Assembly: GCF_046244365.1 (NCBI RefSeq) | Contig: NZ_CP176395.1 | Coordinates: forward strand, 5,890,001 to 5,954,000 | DNA: 64,000 bases | Direction: 5' to 3' | Source of the DNA: Paenibacillus_V sp046244365 | GTDB lineage: Bacteria; Bacillota; Bacilli; Paenibacillales; NBRC-103111 | Shown: positions 26,726-36,017 of the stretch, in pieces | How positions within the stretch are numbered: the first letter of the stretch is position 1 | Layout: every line of letters starts with the position of its first letter | Made by a program: the position numbers and the translations under genes | The notes under the pieces: model-generated | What the model was told of the DNA's origin: nothing | What the model saw: the letters and a program-made list of their open reading frames with translations, nothing else | The model's database searches: none

Positions 26726-28252
26726 TTACTTATTTTTCTTTGTTGCAGCGTACCAATCGTTGACTTCCTTGTAGCTCGCGTCCCCGCCAGCAGCTTTATA
26801 TTTTGTAAGGAAAGCATCCAAGTTCGAGATCGGCTCTGCGCCTGCGATGTATTTGACCGTCTGATCGTTCAGCATCGCATTCAGCGAGTCATTATTTTTA
26901 GCATATTCCTCCAAATAGGGACTGCGGCCAATCGTATCCGGGATCCGTGTTTGGGCAGGCTCTTTGATATTCAAGAAGGCGTAAGCGTCGAACAAACGGG
27001 CATCCTTGCGTACGCGGGCCTGCCAGTAGATCGGATAGTTTTTTTCATCCGAGCCGGTCAGGTAAAGGTGCGCACTATTGCGCTCATCGTTAAAAATCGG
27101 CAATATCGGGGTATAGGCTCCGTCCTTGTAAGTATAGTGCTTGTTTTCTTCGCCGATGGCCGTTAGCCGGAATGTATCCTTGTCCAGTTTGGCGTTGATC
27201 CACTTAATGGCCTCCTCCGGATGCTTCGACGCTTTTGGGATATAGGTAAGTCGATCGAATCCTGCAGGCTCCTGCAAGCCAAACTTGCCTTGCGGTCCTT
27301 TAAGGGCCGGCATATAGACCATCTTGGCGTCCGGCTTATTTTTCACCAGCGCATCCGCGAATGCGGGCACGCTGGACCAATTGACCGCTATGACACCAAC
27401 CTTGCCGCTTGTGAACTTCTCATTCACGTTCGCCCCTTTGTTCACTGCGAATTCTTTGTCTAGCAAGCCTTGCTTGAACAGCTCGTTCATGAAGACGAGA
27501 TATTCCTTGTAGCCTGGATCATAGGCAATAGGCACTAGCTTGCCGTTCACTTCGTTCCATGTGTTGGACAGTCCGAAAGCTCCTGCCAGGTTGAGCTCAA
27601 TGGACCCGCTCCCCGAAATCGAGAACGGGATGTTCTGATTTCCATTGCCTCCAGGATCCTTCTCCTTGAATGCTTTCAATACGGTTACCAGTTCATCTGT
27701 GGTTGCAGGCATCTTGAGTCCCAGCTTGTCGAGCCAGTCTTGCCTAATCATAAGGGAGCCCGCTACATTGTTTAACGTTTTGACCGGAATGGCATAGATC
27801 TTGCCGTCGATCTTGGCGGCATCGAATGATTCCTGCGAGATCGCCGCCTTTATATTAGGTCCGTATTTGTCGATGAGGGGGCCCAAGTCGACCAAAGCCC
27901 CTCGCTTGGCATAGTCGGAATACAAAGCCCTGTAGGCGCTCACGCCGGGAGTCGTGATCGTATCGTACGGCTCGGAGGAAGCGATCAGCAGGTTCAGCTT
28001 CTCCTGCACGTTTTCCTGAGGAAGCATATCATATTGCACCTTATAGCCGGTTCGCTCCTCTAGCATCTTGCCTACCGGATACGTGTTGTAATCGTCCTTC
28101 ATCCAAGCTTGCAATGTACGCAATTCAGGCTTGGGCTTCGTGCTTGGGCTGCTCGAATTCGATTGGGCATCCGAGCCTCCGCAAGCTGCCAAGGAGACGG
28201 CCATCGCTCCTACAACAGGAAGTATTAGTGCTTGCTTGAAAATCTTTTTCAA
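26726..28252 (-). CDS. Extracellular sugar-binding lipoprotein of an ABC transporter
   Basis: The 508-residue product has a lipoprotein signal with lipobox LAAC and the acylated cysteine at residue 24, then a Ser/Pro-rich linker and a family 1 solute-binding fold. Segments such as DQTVKYIAGAEPISNLDAFLTKYKAAGG at the C-terminus are typical of the LipO-like group in Paenibacillus. It follows the two permease genes and supplies them with oligosaccharide. It is homologous in type to, but clearly different from, the lipoprotein at 8912-10582. Confidence 0.9.
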   Translation of the reverse strand: MKKIFKQALILPVVGAMAVSLAACGGSDAQSNSSSPSTKPKPELRTLQAWMKDDYNTYPVGKMLEERTGYKVQYDMLPQENVQEKLNLLIASSEPYDTITTPGVSAYRALYSDYAKRGALVDLGPLIDKYGPNIKAAISQESFDAAKIDGKIYAIPVKTLNNVAGSLMIRQDWLDKLGLKMPATTDELVTVLKAFKEKDPGGNGNQNIPFSISGSGSIELNLAGAFGLSNTWNEVNGKLVPIAYDPGYKEYLVFMNELFKQGLLDKEFAVNKGANVNEKFTSGKVGVIAVNWSSVPAFADALVKNKPDAKMVYMPALKGPQGKFGLQEPAGFDRLTYIPKASKHPEEAIKWINAKLDKDTFRLTAIGEENKHYTYKDGAYTPILPIFNDERNSAHLYLTGSDEKNYPIYWQARVRKDARLFDAYAFLNIKEPAQTRIPDTIGRSPYLEEYAKNNDSLNAMLNDQTVKYIAGAEPISNLDAFLTKYKAAGGDASYKEVNDWYAATKKNK

Positions 28253-28358
28253 AAGCGAACCCTCCTCAAAATAGTTGGAATTTCTACCTATCTATTTCAT
28301 TAATCTCCGCAGGCGTCCCCGCAAGAGAAGTTAATGCGCCGCTGGGCTAGCTCGGATC

Positions 28359-29237
28359 CTATCCTTTCACGGACCCGAGTAGAACGCCTTTGATAAAATA
28401 TTTCTGCAAAAACGGGTATACAAGCAAAATCGGAATAGTGGAGGCGATGACCGTCGCCGATCGGACATTGTCCGGTGAAAGATTCATCAATTCGTCCGAG
28501 GAACGCTCGATTCCCACAGTGACAGAACTGGCATTCAAGACAATATCGCGCAGATAAAGCTGCAGCGGTCTGAGCGATGAGCTGTTGATGTAGATCATGG
28601 CACTAAAGAAATCGTTCCAGTAAGAGACGGCATAGAATAAAGCGATCGTAGCCATCACCGGCCCGCATAATGGCAGCAGGATGCGGAACAAAATCGTTAT
28701 TGTACGAGCTCCGTCAATCCGTGCGGACTCCTCCAGACTCTCCGGGAGCCCTTCGAAATAGCTCTTGATGACAAGCAAATTAAACACGCTGAGGAGAGAC
28801 GGCAGGATGAGCGCCCACAGACTATTCATGAGTCCGAGACCGCGGATCAGCATATAATTCGGGATAATGCCCCCGCTGAACAACATAGTGAATACGAACA
28901 AGAGCATGATGAAGCTAATGCCAGGCAGATGCCGTTTGGAAAGCGGATATGCCGTAACTGCCGTGATGAGTAGGGAGAGAAAAGTCCCCACGATGGTAAT
29001 AGAAATAGAAACCAAAAAGGAACGAAGGAACTGGTTGGATGTGATGACGAATTTCATAGTCTCCAACTGAAATCCGACAGGGAATATCCCGACCTTGCCC
29101 GAGACAACCGCCCACTCCTCGCTCACCGACTTGGACAATACATTGACAAAGGGGAGCAGCGTCGCGATTGCCAATAGAAGCAGCGTGCCGTAGACAACAG
29201 CATCCAGGGTGAGATCACTTATGGTACGTTTCTTCAT
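28359..29237 (-). CDS. Carbohydrate ABC transporter permease (LplC-like)
   Basis: A 292-residue membrane protein with six membrane segments, the EAA loop LEESARIDGARTITILFRILLP and the C-terminus YPFLQKYFIKGVLLGSVKG. The ATG at 29237 has GGAGG about 8 bases upstream, and that site overlaps the stop of the preceding permease, so the two are translationally linked. A frame to 29255 exists but is less likely. Confidence 0.9.
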   Translation of the reverse strand: MKKRTISDLTLDAVVYGTLLLLAIATLLPFVNVLSKSVSEEWAVVSGKVGIFPVGFQLETMKFVITSNQFLRSFLVSISITIVGTFLSLLITAVTAYPLSKRHLPGISFIMLLFVFTMLFSGGIIPNYMLIRGLGLMNSLWALILPSLLSVFNLLVIKSYFEGLPESLEESARIDGARTITILFRILLPLCGPVMATIALFYAVSYWNDFFSAMIYINSSSLRPLQLYLRDIVLNASSVTVGIERSSDELMNLSPDNVRSATVIASTIPILLVYPFLQKYFIKGVLLGSVKG

Positions 29238-29248
29238 GAGGTCGCCTC

Positions 29249-30214
29249 CTACCAAATACTACGTTTCACAAACTTTCTGCTAAGGAAATTGCCGGACATA
29301 ACCAGGATGAAGGCGATTATGGAGTTGAATAAACCTACGGCCGTAGAGAAGCTGTAATCCATTTTGCCTAAACCGACCCGATACACATAAGTTCCGATGA
29401 CATCGCCCGTCTCATAGACGACCGGATTGTACATAGTTAGGATTTGTTCAGTCCCGGCATCCAGCAAATGCCCGATGCGCAGGATAAGCATAAGTACGAT
29501 CGTGGGGGCAATCCCCGGCAAAGTGATATAGATCATTTTCTGAATCCGGCTGGCTCCATCGATCGATGACGCTTCATATTGGTCCTGGTCGATGCCGGCG
29601 ATCGCGGCGATGAAAATGATGGCGTTCCAGCCGACTTCCTTCCACCCCGCTGTGAATACGATCGTCCCGCGAAAAAAATCGTTGTCAATCAGGAAGGAGA
29701 TCGGTTGACCGCCGAACCATTGAATCACCACATTCACGATCCCGCTCGACGGAGACAGGATGTTGATGAACAAGCCGGAGATAATGACCCATGACAGGAA
29801 ATGCGGCAAGTACACGAGCGTCTGTACCGTTCGCTTGAACCACATTTTTGTTACTTCATTTAGAAACAACGCTAGGATAATCGGGATCGGGAACAGCAAT
29901 ACGATCTTGTAGAAGCTGATGATCAAAGTATTTTGAAAGACTTGCATAAACTCGTCCGAATGCATCAGCTTGCGAAAATGCTCTAGCCCCACCCACTCGC
30001 TTCCGGCAATGCCATCAAAAATATTAAAATCTTGAAACGCAATGATCACTCCGTACATCGGGGTATATCGGAATATCAGTAAAAACGCGAGTCCTGGAAG
30101 AAGCAAAGCATAGGTATCCAAATTGTTGCGGAACAACTTCCATCTGTATTTTCTAACTTTGTTGCTTCGAACTGACGAGTGTGTCTCGTTCAGCTCAGGG
30201 GTAATACTGCTCAT
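29249..30214 (-). CDS. Carbohydrate ABC transporter permease (LplB-like)
   Basis: The 321-residue protein shows FLLIFRYTPMYGVIIAFQDFNIFDG and the EAA loop QYEASSIDGASRIQKMIYITLPG of LplB-type permeases. It opens the second transporter operon; the terminator at 30352-30381 separates it from the two-component genes upstream, so it must have its own promoter in the 195-bp gap, presumably activated by the response regulator. Confidence 0.92.
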   Translation of the reverse strand: MSSITPELNETHSSVRSNKVRKYRWKLFRNNLDTYALLLPGLAFLLIFRYTPMYGVIIAFQDFNIFDGIAGSEWVGLEHFRKLMHSDEFMQVFQNTLIISFYKIVLLFPIPIILALFLNEVTKMWFKRTVQTLVYLPHFLSWVIISGLFINILSPSSGIVNVVIQWFGGQPISFLIDNDFFRGTIVFTAGWKEVGWNAIIFIAAIAGIDQDQYEASSIDGASRIQKMIYITLPGIAPTIVLMLILRIGHLLDAGTEQILTMYNPVVYETGDVIGTYVYRVGLGKMDYSFSTAVGLFNSIIAFILVMSGNFLSRKFVKRSIW

Positions 30215-30351
30215 CGATTGACCTCCATCTCCATGTTCGGAACCTGCTCATGCATGTACTCCCAGTATAAGTGGCAGGAGGCGATCGATTGTAGGAGGCA
30301 AAACTTCAATCTCTGGTCGAATCCTATAGACCTTGGAGGAACCCGTTGCGA

Positions 30352-30381
30352 TAAAAAAAAAAGAGAACCTCTGGTTCCCTC
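30352..30381 (-). terminator. Terminator of the two-component operon
   Basis: On the minus strand GAGGGAACC, AGA, GGTTCTC form a stem followed by ten T. It lies 29 bases past the histidine kinase stop. Confidence 0.88.
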
Positions 30382-30409
30382 CATACCTATCATTTGTACC
30401 CGATCAAGC

Positions 30410-32245
30410 CTATTGCTTATATGGCTCGAGCCTGATCCGTACGGATACAGAAGTGCCTGCACCCAATCGGGAAGAAATACTGAGACCCGAAGTATCACCT
30501 GCAAACAGCTTGATCCGTTCATTCACATTATACAGCCCATAGGAGCTGCCTGAGCCATCTGGCCGGGTCTGAAGCTGCGGTTCGACAAGAAGCCGCTGCG
30601 CGCGTTCCTCCTCCATTCCAATTCCGTTGTCTGACACTATAAGGATCAACTCGTTCTCCTCGCGATAGGCTCTAATCAGGATGGTTCCGAATTGAGTTTT
30701 CATTTTACGGATTCCGTGCAAAAGCGCGTTCTCTACAATGGGCTGGAGCGTAAGCTTGGGCACGATATAGTCGAGCACGTCTGGATCCGGCTCGATCCGA
30801 TACTCGAACGAATTCAAAAACCGGCTCTTCTGAATATCCAAATACACTTGGGCCAAGTTCAGCTCGTCTGCCACACTCATCACATCCTTCCCCTTGTTCA
30901 AGCTCAGCCGGAAATACTTGGCCAAGGAATCGATCATCTTGCTAATATCGTGATTGCCATGTCCAATGGCAATCCAGTTGATCGTATCGAGCGTATTGTA
31001 CAGGAAGTGAGGATTGATCTGCGCTTGAAGCGCTCGCAGCTGAGCCTCCCTCTCGAGAACTTGCGCCTTGTAGGTTTGCTCCATTAAAGACCGCACTCGA
31101 TGAATCAATACATCGACGCTATGTTCCAGCATCACGAAATTCCCGTCCGGCATCGGATGCGGCACGTCGAGCCTCTCGATCCCTTCCTCGCGAATCACGC
31201 CAATGACCTGCTGCAGGCGGCGATTCATGCTTCGAATAATCAAAGCAAGCAGCGCAAAAACCAGTAATAGGAACATCGCGAAAATACCAGCAAGCGTAGC
31301 TATGCCGGCCGACTTCTTCAGCTTGACCTTTTCGGAAATGTTGGAAGCGGATACTTGCAACACCACCTTCCAGCCGGTAGGCTGGATCGTCGAAAACATG
31401 CCGTATTCGTTCTTGTTGTGCAGCTGGAATTTGACTTTTCCTTCCGTGCCTTGTCGAATAACCGACTGAACCTCCCCTTCCAAGGATGTACCGATTCGCG
31501 ATTTATCGGCATGCGCCAAAATAACCCCGGATTGATCGACAAGAAAGACGTTGTTCGGCTTCGCCTGATCGAGATCGGCCAAGATCTCCATGACCAGCTT
31601 CTCCGAAACGTCTATGAGCAAAATGGCGGACACTTGGCCAAACTGTTTGGAATCATGTAGCAACCTCGCACTCGACATGATATACACATCGCCGGTGTCA
31701 ATGAAATATTGCTTGTAGATGTCGCTCCATACGATCGCACCGTTAGCATCCAGTACCTTGTTGTAAAAGGGCCAACTCTTCAAACTGTCCAACGAAAAAA
31801 AGTTAAACCGTTCTTCCGCGAGCATGGTTGTATTTTTTACGAATAAGCGCATTCTGAATACATCTGTATTCGTCTGAACGGTCTCTACCAAATACCTTAG
31901 ATCCTTCAAAACTTCCAACTGCCGCCCTATGCTCGGAACGTCGTCATCTTGCAAAAATTGATTGAGCTTCTGATTCATCGACGCTGCATTGCTAATGTCC
32001 CGGATGTGCCCTAACCGGTAAGACAAATTATTGCCCGCCTGCTTCACTGTCTGCAGCATCGAACTGGTAACCTCCTCCTCCAAGATCGAGGCTGTACGCT
32101 CATTATAGACATACACCAGTGCAATTGCAGGCAGGAAGACTAAGGTGATAAAAGTAAGCAACCATCTCCGGGGCATGCTTAGCCGGCGAACAACTTCTCT
32201 AACCGAGCCTGCCGTATTGCGGACGAATTCAACCAAACGGATCAT
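30410..32245 (-). CDS. YesM-type sensor histidine kinase
   Basis: The 611-residue membrane kinase has a membrane segment at about residues 28-48, an extracellular Cache-like sensor domain to about 305, a second membrane segment and HAMP-like linker, then the His_kinase domain with the phosphoacceptor in LRALQAQINPHFLYNTLDTINW, and an ATPase domain with ALLHGIRKMK (N box) and VSDNGIGM (G1 box). YesM kinases sense sugars or cell-surface cues and phosphorylate a YesN-type regulator, which is encoded 8 bp upstream in the same operon. Confidence 0.93.
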   Translation of the reverse strand: MIRLVEFVRNTAGSVREVVRRLSMPRRWLLTFITLVFLPAIALVYVYNERTASILEEEVTSSMLQTVKQAGNNLSYRLGHIRDISNAASMNQKLNQFLQDDDVPSIGRQLEVLKDLRYLVETVQTNTDVFRMRLFVKNTTMLAEERFNFFSLDSLKSWPFYNKVLDANGAIVWSDIYKQYFIDTGDVYIMSSARLLHDSKQFGQVSAILLIDVSEKLVMEILADLDQAKPNNVFLVDQSGVILAHADKSRIGTSLEGEVQSVIRQGTEGKVKFQLHNKNEYGMFSTIQPTGWKVVLQVSASNISEKVKLKKSAGIATLAGIFAMFLLLVFALLALIIRSMNRRLQQVIGVIREEGIERLDVPHPMPDGNFVMLEHSVDVLIHRVRSLMEQTYKAQVLEREAQLRALQAQINPHFLYNTLDTINWIAIGHGNHDISKMIDSLAKYFRLSLNKGKDVMSVADELNLAQVYLDIQKSRFLNSFEYRIEPDPDVLDYIVPKLTLQPIVENALLHGIRKMKTQFGTILIRAYREENELILIVSDNGIGMEEERAQRLLVEPQLQTRPDGSGSSYGLYNVNERIKLFAGDTSGLSISSRLGAGTSVSVRIRLEPYKQ

Positions 32246-32253
32246 CGCCTCTT

Positions 32254-33945
32254 TCAGGAATGCCTGGTTTCTCGATATGCGCTTGGCGTGAACCCAGTTA
32301 CCTTTTTGAATAGCTTACTGAAATAACTCGGATCGGCATAGCCGACGGCATAGCAAATAGCATAAGTCTTGTAGGTGGGGTCCAACAGCATTTTTTTCGC
32401 TTGCTCGATTCGATACAACGTCAAATATTCATTAACCGTCTTCCCTGTCTCCTGCTTGAATAGCAAGCTTACATAGGTATCGGTCAAAAACACTTCTTTC
32501 CCGATTTCCGATACGGTAAGATCATTTTCGGTGTAGCGCCTCTCAATGATCGCCTTTACTCTTTCTACTAGATTGTTCGCTCTACCGTTGCGCCGTTCTC
32601 GGATTCTGACGCACACCTCCAGCAGGTACATCTCCAGCAGTTGGCGCAGCTCGGTAATCGTCTCTTGCTTGAATAGCTCTTCCCACAGTTTGGCTTCCCT
32701 TTTTTCAAGTTCCTTGTCTTGCAGGCTCAGCTCCAGCATCAGCTGTCCAGCCAGGAGGACGATCTGCAATATTACATTGCGACTATATTTGGGCCCGCCT
32801 TTACGATGCCGCGCCAATCCATCGAATAGCTCGTCGAGTGCCAAGCCAAGTTGAACGGGATCGGCTCCCTTAAGGATCGACACCAACTTGCCGATTTTGG
32901 CCGGATCAAACGAATACGAACCTTCTTCATTCGGCTCCAGCTTAGTTACATTCAAACTATCCATCGTTAGAATCTGGTTTTGTCCCAGATACCATTTGCC
33001 GTCCGCCGCTTCCCTTGCCTGCTCGTAAGAGCCAGTTAGCCCATCCAACTGGGGCACACGGTCGCCTATCCCAATCGTGACGCTGATTCGGAGCCATCGC
33101 TGTAGACTTACGCGCAGTTGAGCAGCCAGTTCAAACAATTGCTCCTCTGGGTCTTCCGCTTCATTCATTCGCTTGATCTCTGCAGGATCGGTCGAAGTCA
33201 GCCCCTCTCGCTTCTGCTCTGCGTACACGATCCCGACGAACTCACCCCTTCGATGCTCGAACACGAATCCGTTTAGATATTCATTTATTACTTCCTGGCA
33301 CACATTTTGAACGGCATAGGAGAGAATCTGGAGATCCCGCTCCGAATACATGTCCAAGATATCGGTGAAACGGTCGATCGATACTACAATGACCCAAAAG
33401 GCAGCTGTGTAAGGCATGCTCAAGCCGAGGAATTCCATCCGTTCCCGAACCCGGTCTGGCTGGGCAGCTCGTTCGCGAATCAGCGACATTAGAAATTTCT
33501 CCCTGAGGAGGGGCATGCTCTCTTTTAATTTGATCTGCATCTCCTGAATCACATTCCGCTCCGAGTGCTCCGCATCCAGCTCGGCGACGACCCGTTTGAT
33601 GACCGTCTTCAGCTCTGTCAGATTAACCGGCTTGAATATATAATCAACCGCACTCACCTGCATCGCGGACTTCAAGTAGTCCGAGTCGTCATGTCCACTC
33701 ACGAATACGATTTTGATATGGGGAAAACGCCTCCGAATTTCATTCGAAAGCGTAATCCCATCCATATTGGGCATTCGCACATCGGTCAATACGATGTCCG
33801 GCATGTGCTGTTCGACCGCTTCCAGCGCCGTATCTCCGTCATCCGCCTCACCGGCGAACTCGATATTGTACTGCTCCCAACTCATATAACTGCGCAAACC
33901 GAACCGAACCGTCGGTTCATCGTCCACGACCAGAAGCTTGTACAT
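32254..33945 (-). CDS. YesN-type response regulator with AraC output domain
   Basis: The 563-residue protein starts with a receiver domain (VVDDEPTVRFG; phosphoacceptor Asp55 in IVLTDVRMPNMDG; Lys in FKPVN), has a long middle region, and ends with two AraC helix-turn-helix motifs (VFLTDTYVSLLFKQETGKTVNEYL and VGYADPSYFSKLFKKVTGFTPSAYR). It is cotranscribed with the YesM-type kinase. By position it should activate the transporter, oxidoreductase and glycosidase genes downstream. Confidence 0.93.
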   Translation of the reverse strand: MYKLLVVDDEPTVRFGLRSYMSWEQYNIEFAGEADDGDTALEAVEQHMPDIVLTDVRMPNMDGITLSNEIRRRFPHIKIVFVSGHDDSDYLKSAMQVSAVDYIFKPVNLTELKTVIKRVVAELDAEHSERNVIQEMQIKLKESMPLLREKFLMSLIRERAAQPDRVRERMEFLGLSMPYTAAFWVIVVSIDRFTDILDMYSERDLQILSYAVQNVCQEVINEYLNGFVFEHRRGEFVGIVYAEQKREGLTSTDPAEIKRMNEAEDPEEQLFELAAQLRVSLQRWLRISVTIGIGDRVPQLDGLTGSYEQAREAADGKWYLGQNQILTMDSLNVTKLEPNEEGSYSFDPAKIGKLVSILKGADPVQLGLALDELFDGLARHRKGGPKYSRNVILQIVLLAGQLMLELSLQDKELEKREAKLWEELFKQETITELRQLLEMYLLEVCVRIRERRNGRANNLVERVKAIIERRYTENDLTVSEIGKEVFLTDTYVSLLFKQETGKTVNEYLTLYRIEQAKKMLLDPTYKTYAICYAVGYADPSYFSKLFKKVTGFTPSAYRETRHS

Positions 33946-34041
33946 CGTGCTGCGCCTCCTTCCGTTCCCTTCAGTATAAGTGCTGAGGGAAACGATCTGG
34001 TACAGGGTAAAACCAGAATATCTGGTGTTTCTCTATACGGT

Positions 34042-35152
34042 TTATCGGTCTATAGGCCTGATGTCACGCGACTCCCAAGAGATCGCTGTGTCCACATACG
34101 GCTCTTCCCCATTCACGACGGCAATATCTTTACATCCGTCTCCGTTCAAGTCGGTTACGATCAGCTTTCCGTTCATTGGCCCCCATGGCCCCATCTGGGA
34201 CAAATACTCGAACTTGTTCGTGGCGGTCTGCAAGTAAACCGTGAACGATTGCTGCGCCCGATTCCAGAACAGCACGTCCTGCATCCCGTCGCCGTTGTAG
34301 TCGGCTACTCTCACTTGTCCGTCGACTCCAGACGGTAGCTCCAAGGTAGGCGCGTTCTTCTCCCACTTGCCAGTAGTTAAGTTCGGCGACAGCTGCAGCC
34401 AGCGTGAAGATCGAGTAAACGGGACCACCAGCTCTTCCCTGCCGTCCCCGTCCAAGTCGCCCGTCACGAGCTGCGCCAGCTTCCGCTCGAGCGGAAGCGG
34501 TGCGAGCGGACGGTAAGAATCGCCCTGCAGAGCGATCGCCTCCAGGTGCGTCCGATCAGCCGTCCGTCCGGCCAACACCCAGCCCGCTTCCCCCTCATTC
34601 AGGGCATACAGCTCCGACCATCCAGTCGTACTCACCTTCCAAGTCCGGGTCAATGTGAAAGTCCCGTCCCCTGCCCGATAGGCGTTCAGCGTCCCGTCGA
34701 GCCGCATGACCCACAGATCGCTTCTGCCGTCCCCATTGTCGTCGAGCATCGTCCATACTTCGCCCGACTTCAGCGGAATCCGTGCCCATACCGCCGCTTC
34801 GCCGATCGGCTCGTTCCGGAATCCGGTGAAGCGGCCGCGCTGAACGCGGAGCTCCCCCTTCTCCCCGTCCCATTGCACGACGTCCGGCTGCCCGCCACCC
34901 GTCACATCGGCCAGCTGTACGCTGGATTCAGAGGCCACCTGCAGCCGCACACTCTTCGCCGGTACGAAGGGCACGAAGTCCGTTAGCGAGATGAATTGAT
35001 AGGATCGCTGCTCCAGCTGCAGCAGCAGTCGCTGCATGATGCTTTTCCCCTTGCCTGCATACTGATATTGGGGCAGCCCGTCTACGATGATGGGATCGCC
35101 CAGGCTATTCAGCACCGGAGTCAAGTGCTTGAACTCGAGGAACGTAGGATGA
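34042..35152 (-). pseudogene. 5'-truncated polysaccharide deacetylase-like/VCBS repeat protein
   Basis: The frame begins directly after a TAG with HPTFLEFKHLTPVLN, looks like the C-terminal end of a catalytic domain of the deacetylase type for about 80 residues, and continues into a beta-propeller region with calcium-loop repeats: DDNGDGRSDLW, DLDGDGREELV, DYNGDGMQDVL and DLNGDGCKDIA. It has no signal peptide and only a TTG at 35124 without a ribosome binding site, so the 5' part is lost. The deacetylase identification is tentative; the VCBS/FG-GAP repeats are clear. Confidence 0.65.
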
Positions 35153-35201
35153 AGCTATCGGTATAATCCGCTCTAATCGTTCGATTTGTGTACATTATAT
35201 G

Positions 35202-35215
35202 CTAAAGCGTTTTCA
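35202..35215. promoter_or_regulatory. cre-like operator, first of two
   Basis: Read on the minus strand TGAAAACGCTTTAG is close to the CcpA operator. A second similar site, TGAAAACGATTTA, is at 35739-35751. Both are in the decayed region and could once have given catabolite repression to the broken genes. Confidence 0.35.
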
Positions 35216-35226
35216 AAGTCATCCAT

Positions 35227-35248
35227 AAAAAAAACTCCAATTCGGAGT
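35227..35248 (-). terminator. Terminator of the broken MFS gene
   Basis: On the minus strand ACTCCGAATTGGAGT is a hairpin followed by eight T. Confidence 0.75.
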
Positions 35249-35299
35249 GCCGCAGCTAGCAGCAAATCGACTTGGAGAGGTCGTTCTGTAGGTACTTCG

Positions 35300-35500
35300 T
35301 CAAGCGGCAGAAGCTGAGGATCGCGTGCTGCGATCAGCGGCCAGGAAGCCGAACAACAGGGTGAGCGCGGCCAGGCAGAGCACGCCTCCGATCAAGAAAG
35401 GCAAGCCGATGTTCAAGTGGAACGCTCCCATCCCCATCAGCGGTCCCGCGATTGGCCCAGGCTGTCCATCGAAGAGCTGAGTCCCGACGCCACGCCTTGG
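35300..35500 (-). pseudogene. C-terminal remnant of an MFS drug transporter
   Basis: The last 60 or so residues, GPIAGPLMGMGAFHLNIGLPF followed by LIGGVLCLAALTLLFGFL, match the last two membrane segments of TetA/NorA-like major facilitator transporters. The residues before this are unrelated, and the first ten membrane segments are missing. A terminator still follows at 35227-35248. Confidence 0.7.
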
Positions 35501-35598
35501 CCCACCTTTGTCTTCTAAGTAATCAGCGAGGTTACGCATGGGCGGATGAGCGCATTCCCTACCGCGATTTTCTTGTGAAGTTTTATGCAACGCTACTG

Positions 35599-35639
35599 TT
35601 CATTAATAATTAAATATTGACAGGCTATTTGCTGGTATA
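35599..35639. repeat. 41-bp repeat, copy B
   Basis: Matches 20701-20741 at 38 of 41 positions. It adjoins the broken MFS gene and is followed 33 bases later by a run of nine C (35673-35681), a feature also found to the right of copy A. Confidence 0.7.
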
Positions 35640-35784
35640 GGTTAGCCAAATGCCGTTTTTATTATCGAGTATCCCCCCCCCACAAAAGGCTGAAAAATCT
35701 GCGGAAAGGGTACCATTACAGATACATAATAGCATTAGTAAATCGTTTTCAAAGCAAACTTAAGCAAAAACAAGAACAGGGAGG

Positions 35785-35997
35785 CTAGCCCCCCTGTTTC
35801 TGTACAACTTTAGCTGCGTGCTTCTCAACAATCCTCTTTATTTTAGTCCAATCCTCTAACTCCTTCTGGAACATCAAGATCCTGTATTGCCGATCACACT
35901 CATTCATATAAGGATAATCATGGAATTTAATGTTTCGTTCAAGTGCTTTCTTTAGTATTTGAATGTTTTGGTCTATTTCATCAATCAGCTCTTTCAA
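35785..35997 (-). CDS. Small charged protein downstream of sigK, unidentified
   Basis: A 70-residue, Lys/Glu-rich, probably helical protein beginning MKELIDEIDQNIQILKKALE. It follows the intact sigK by 20 bp, and its own remnant follows the truncated sigK copy, so the two genes were duplicated together. I do not recognise a family. Confidence 0.6.
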   Translation of the reverse strand: MKELIDEIDQNIQILKKALERNIKFHDYPYMNECDRQYRILMFQKELEDWTKIKRIVEKHAAKVVQKQGG

Positions 35998-36017
35998 AAT
36001 ACTCTATCCTTTTGAAA

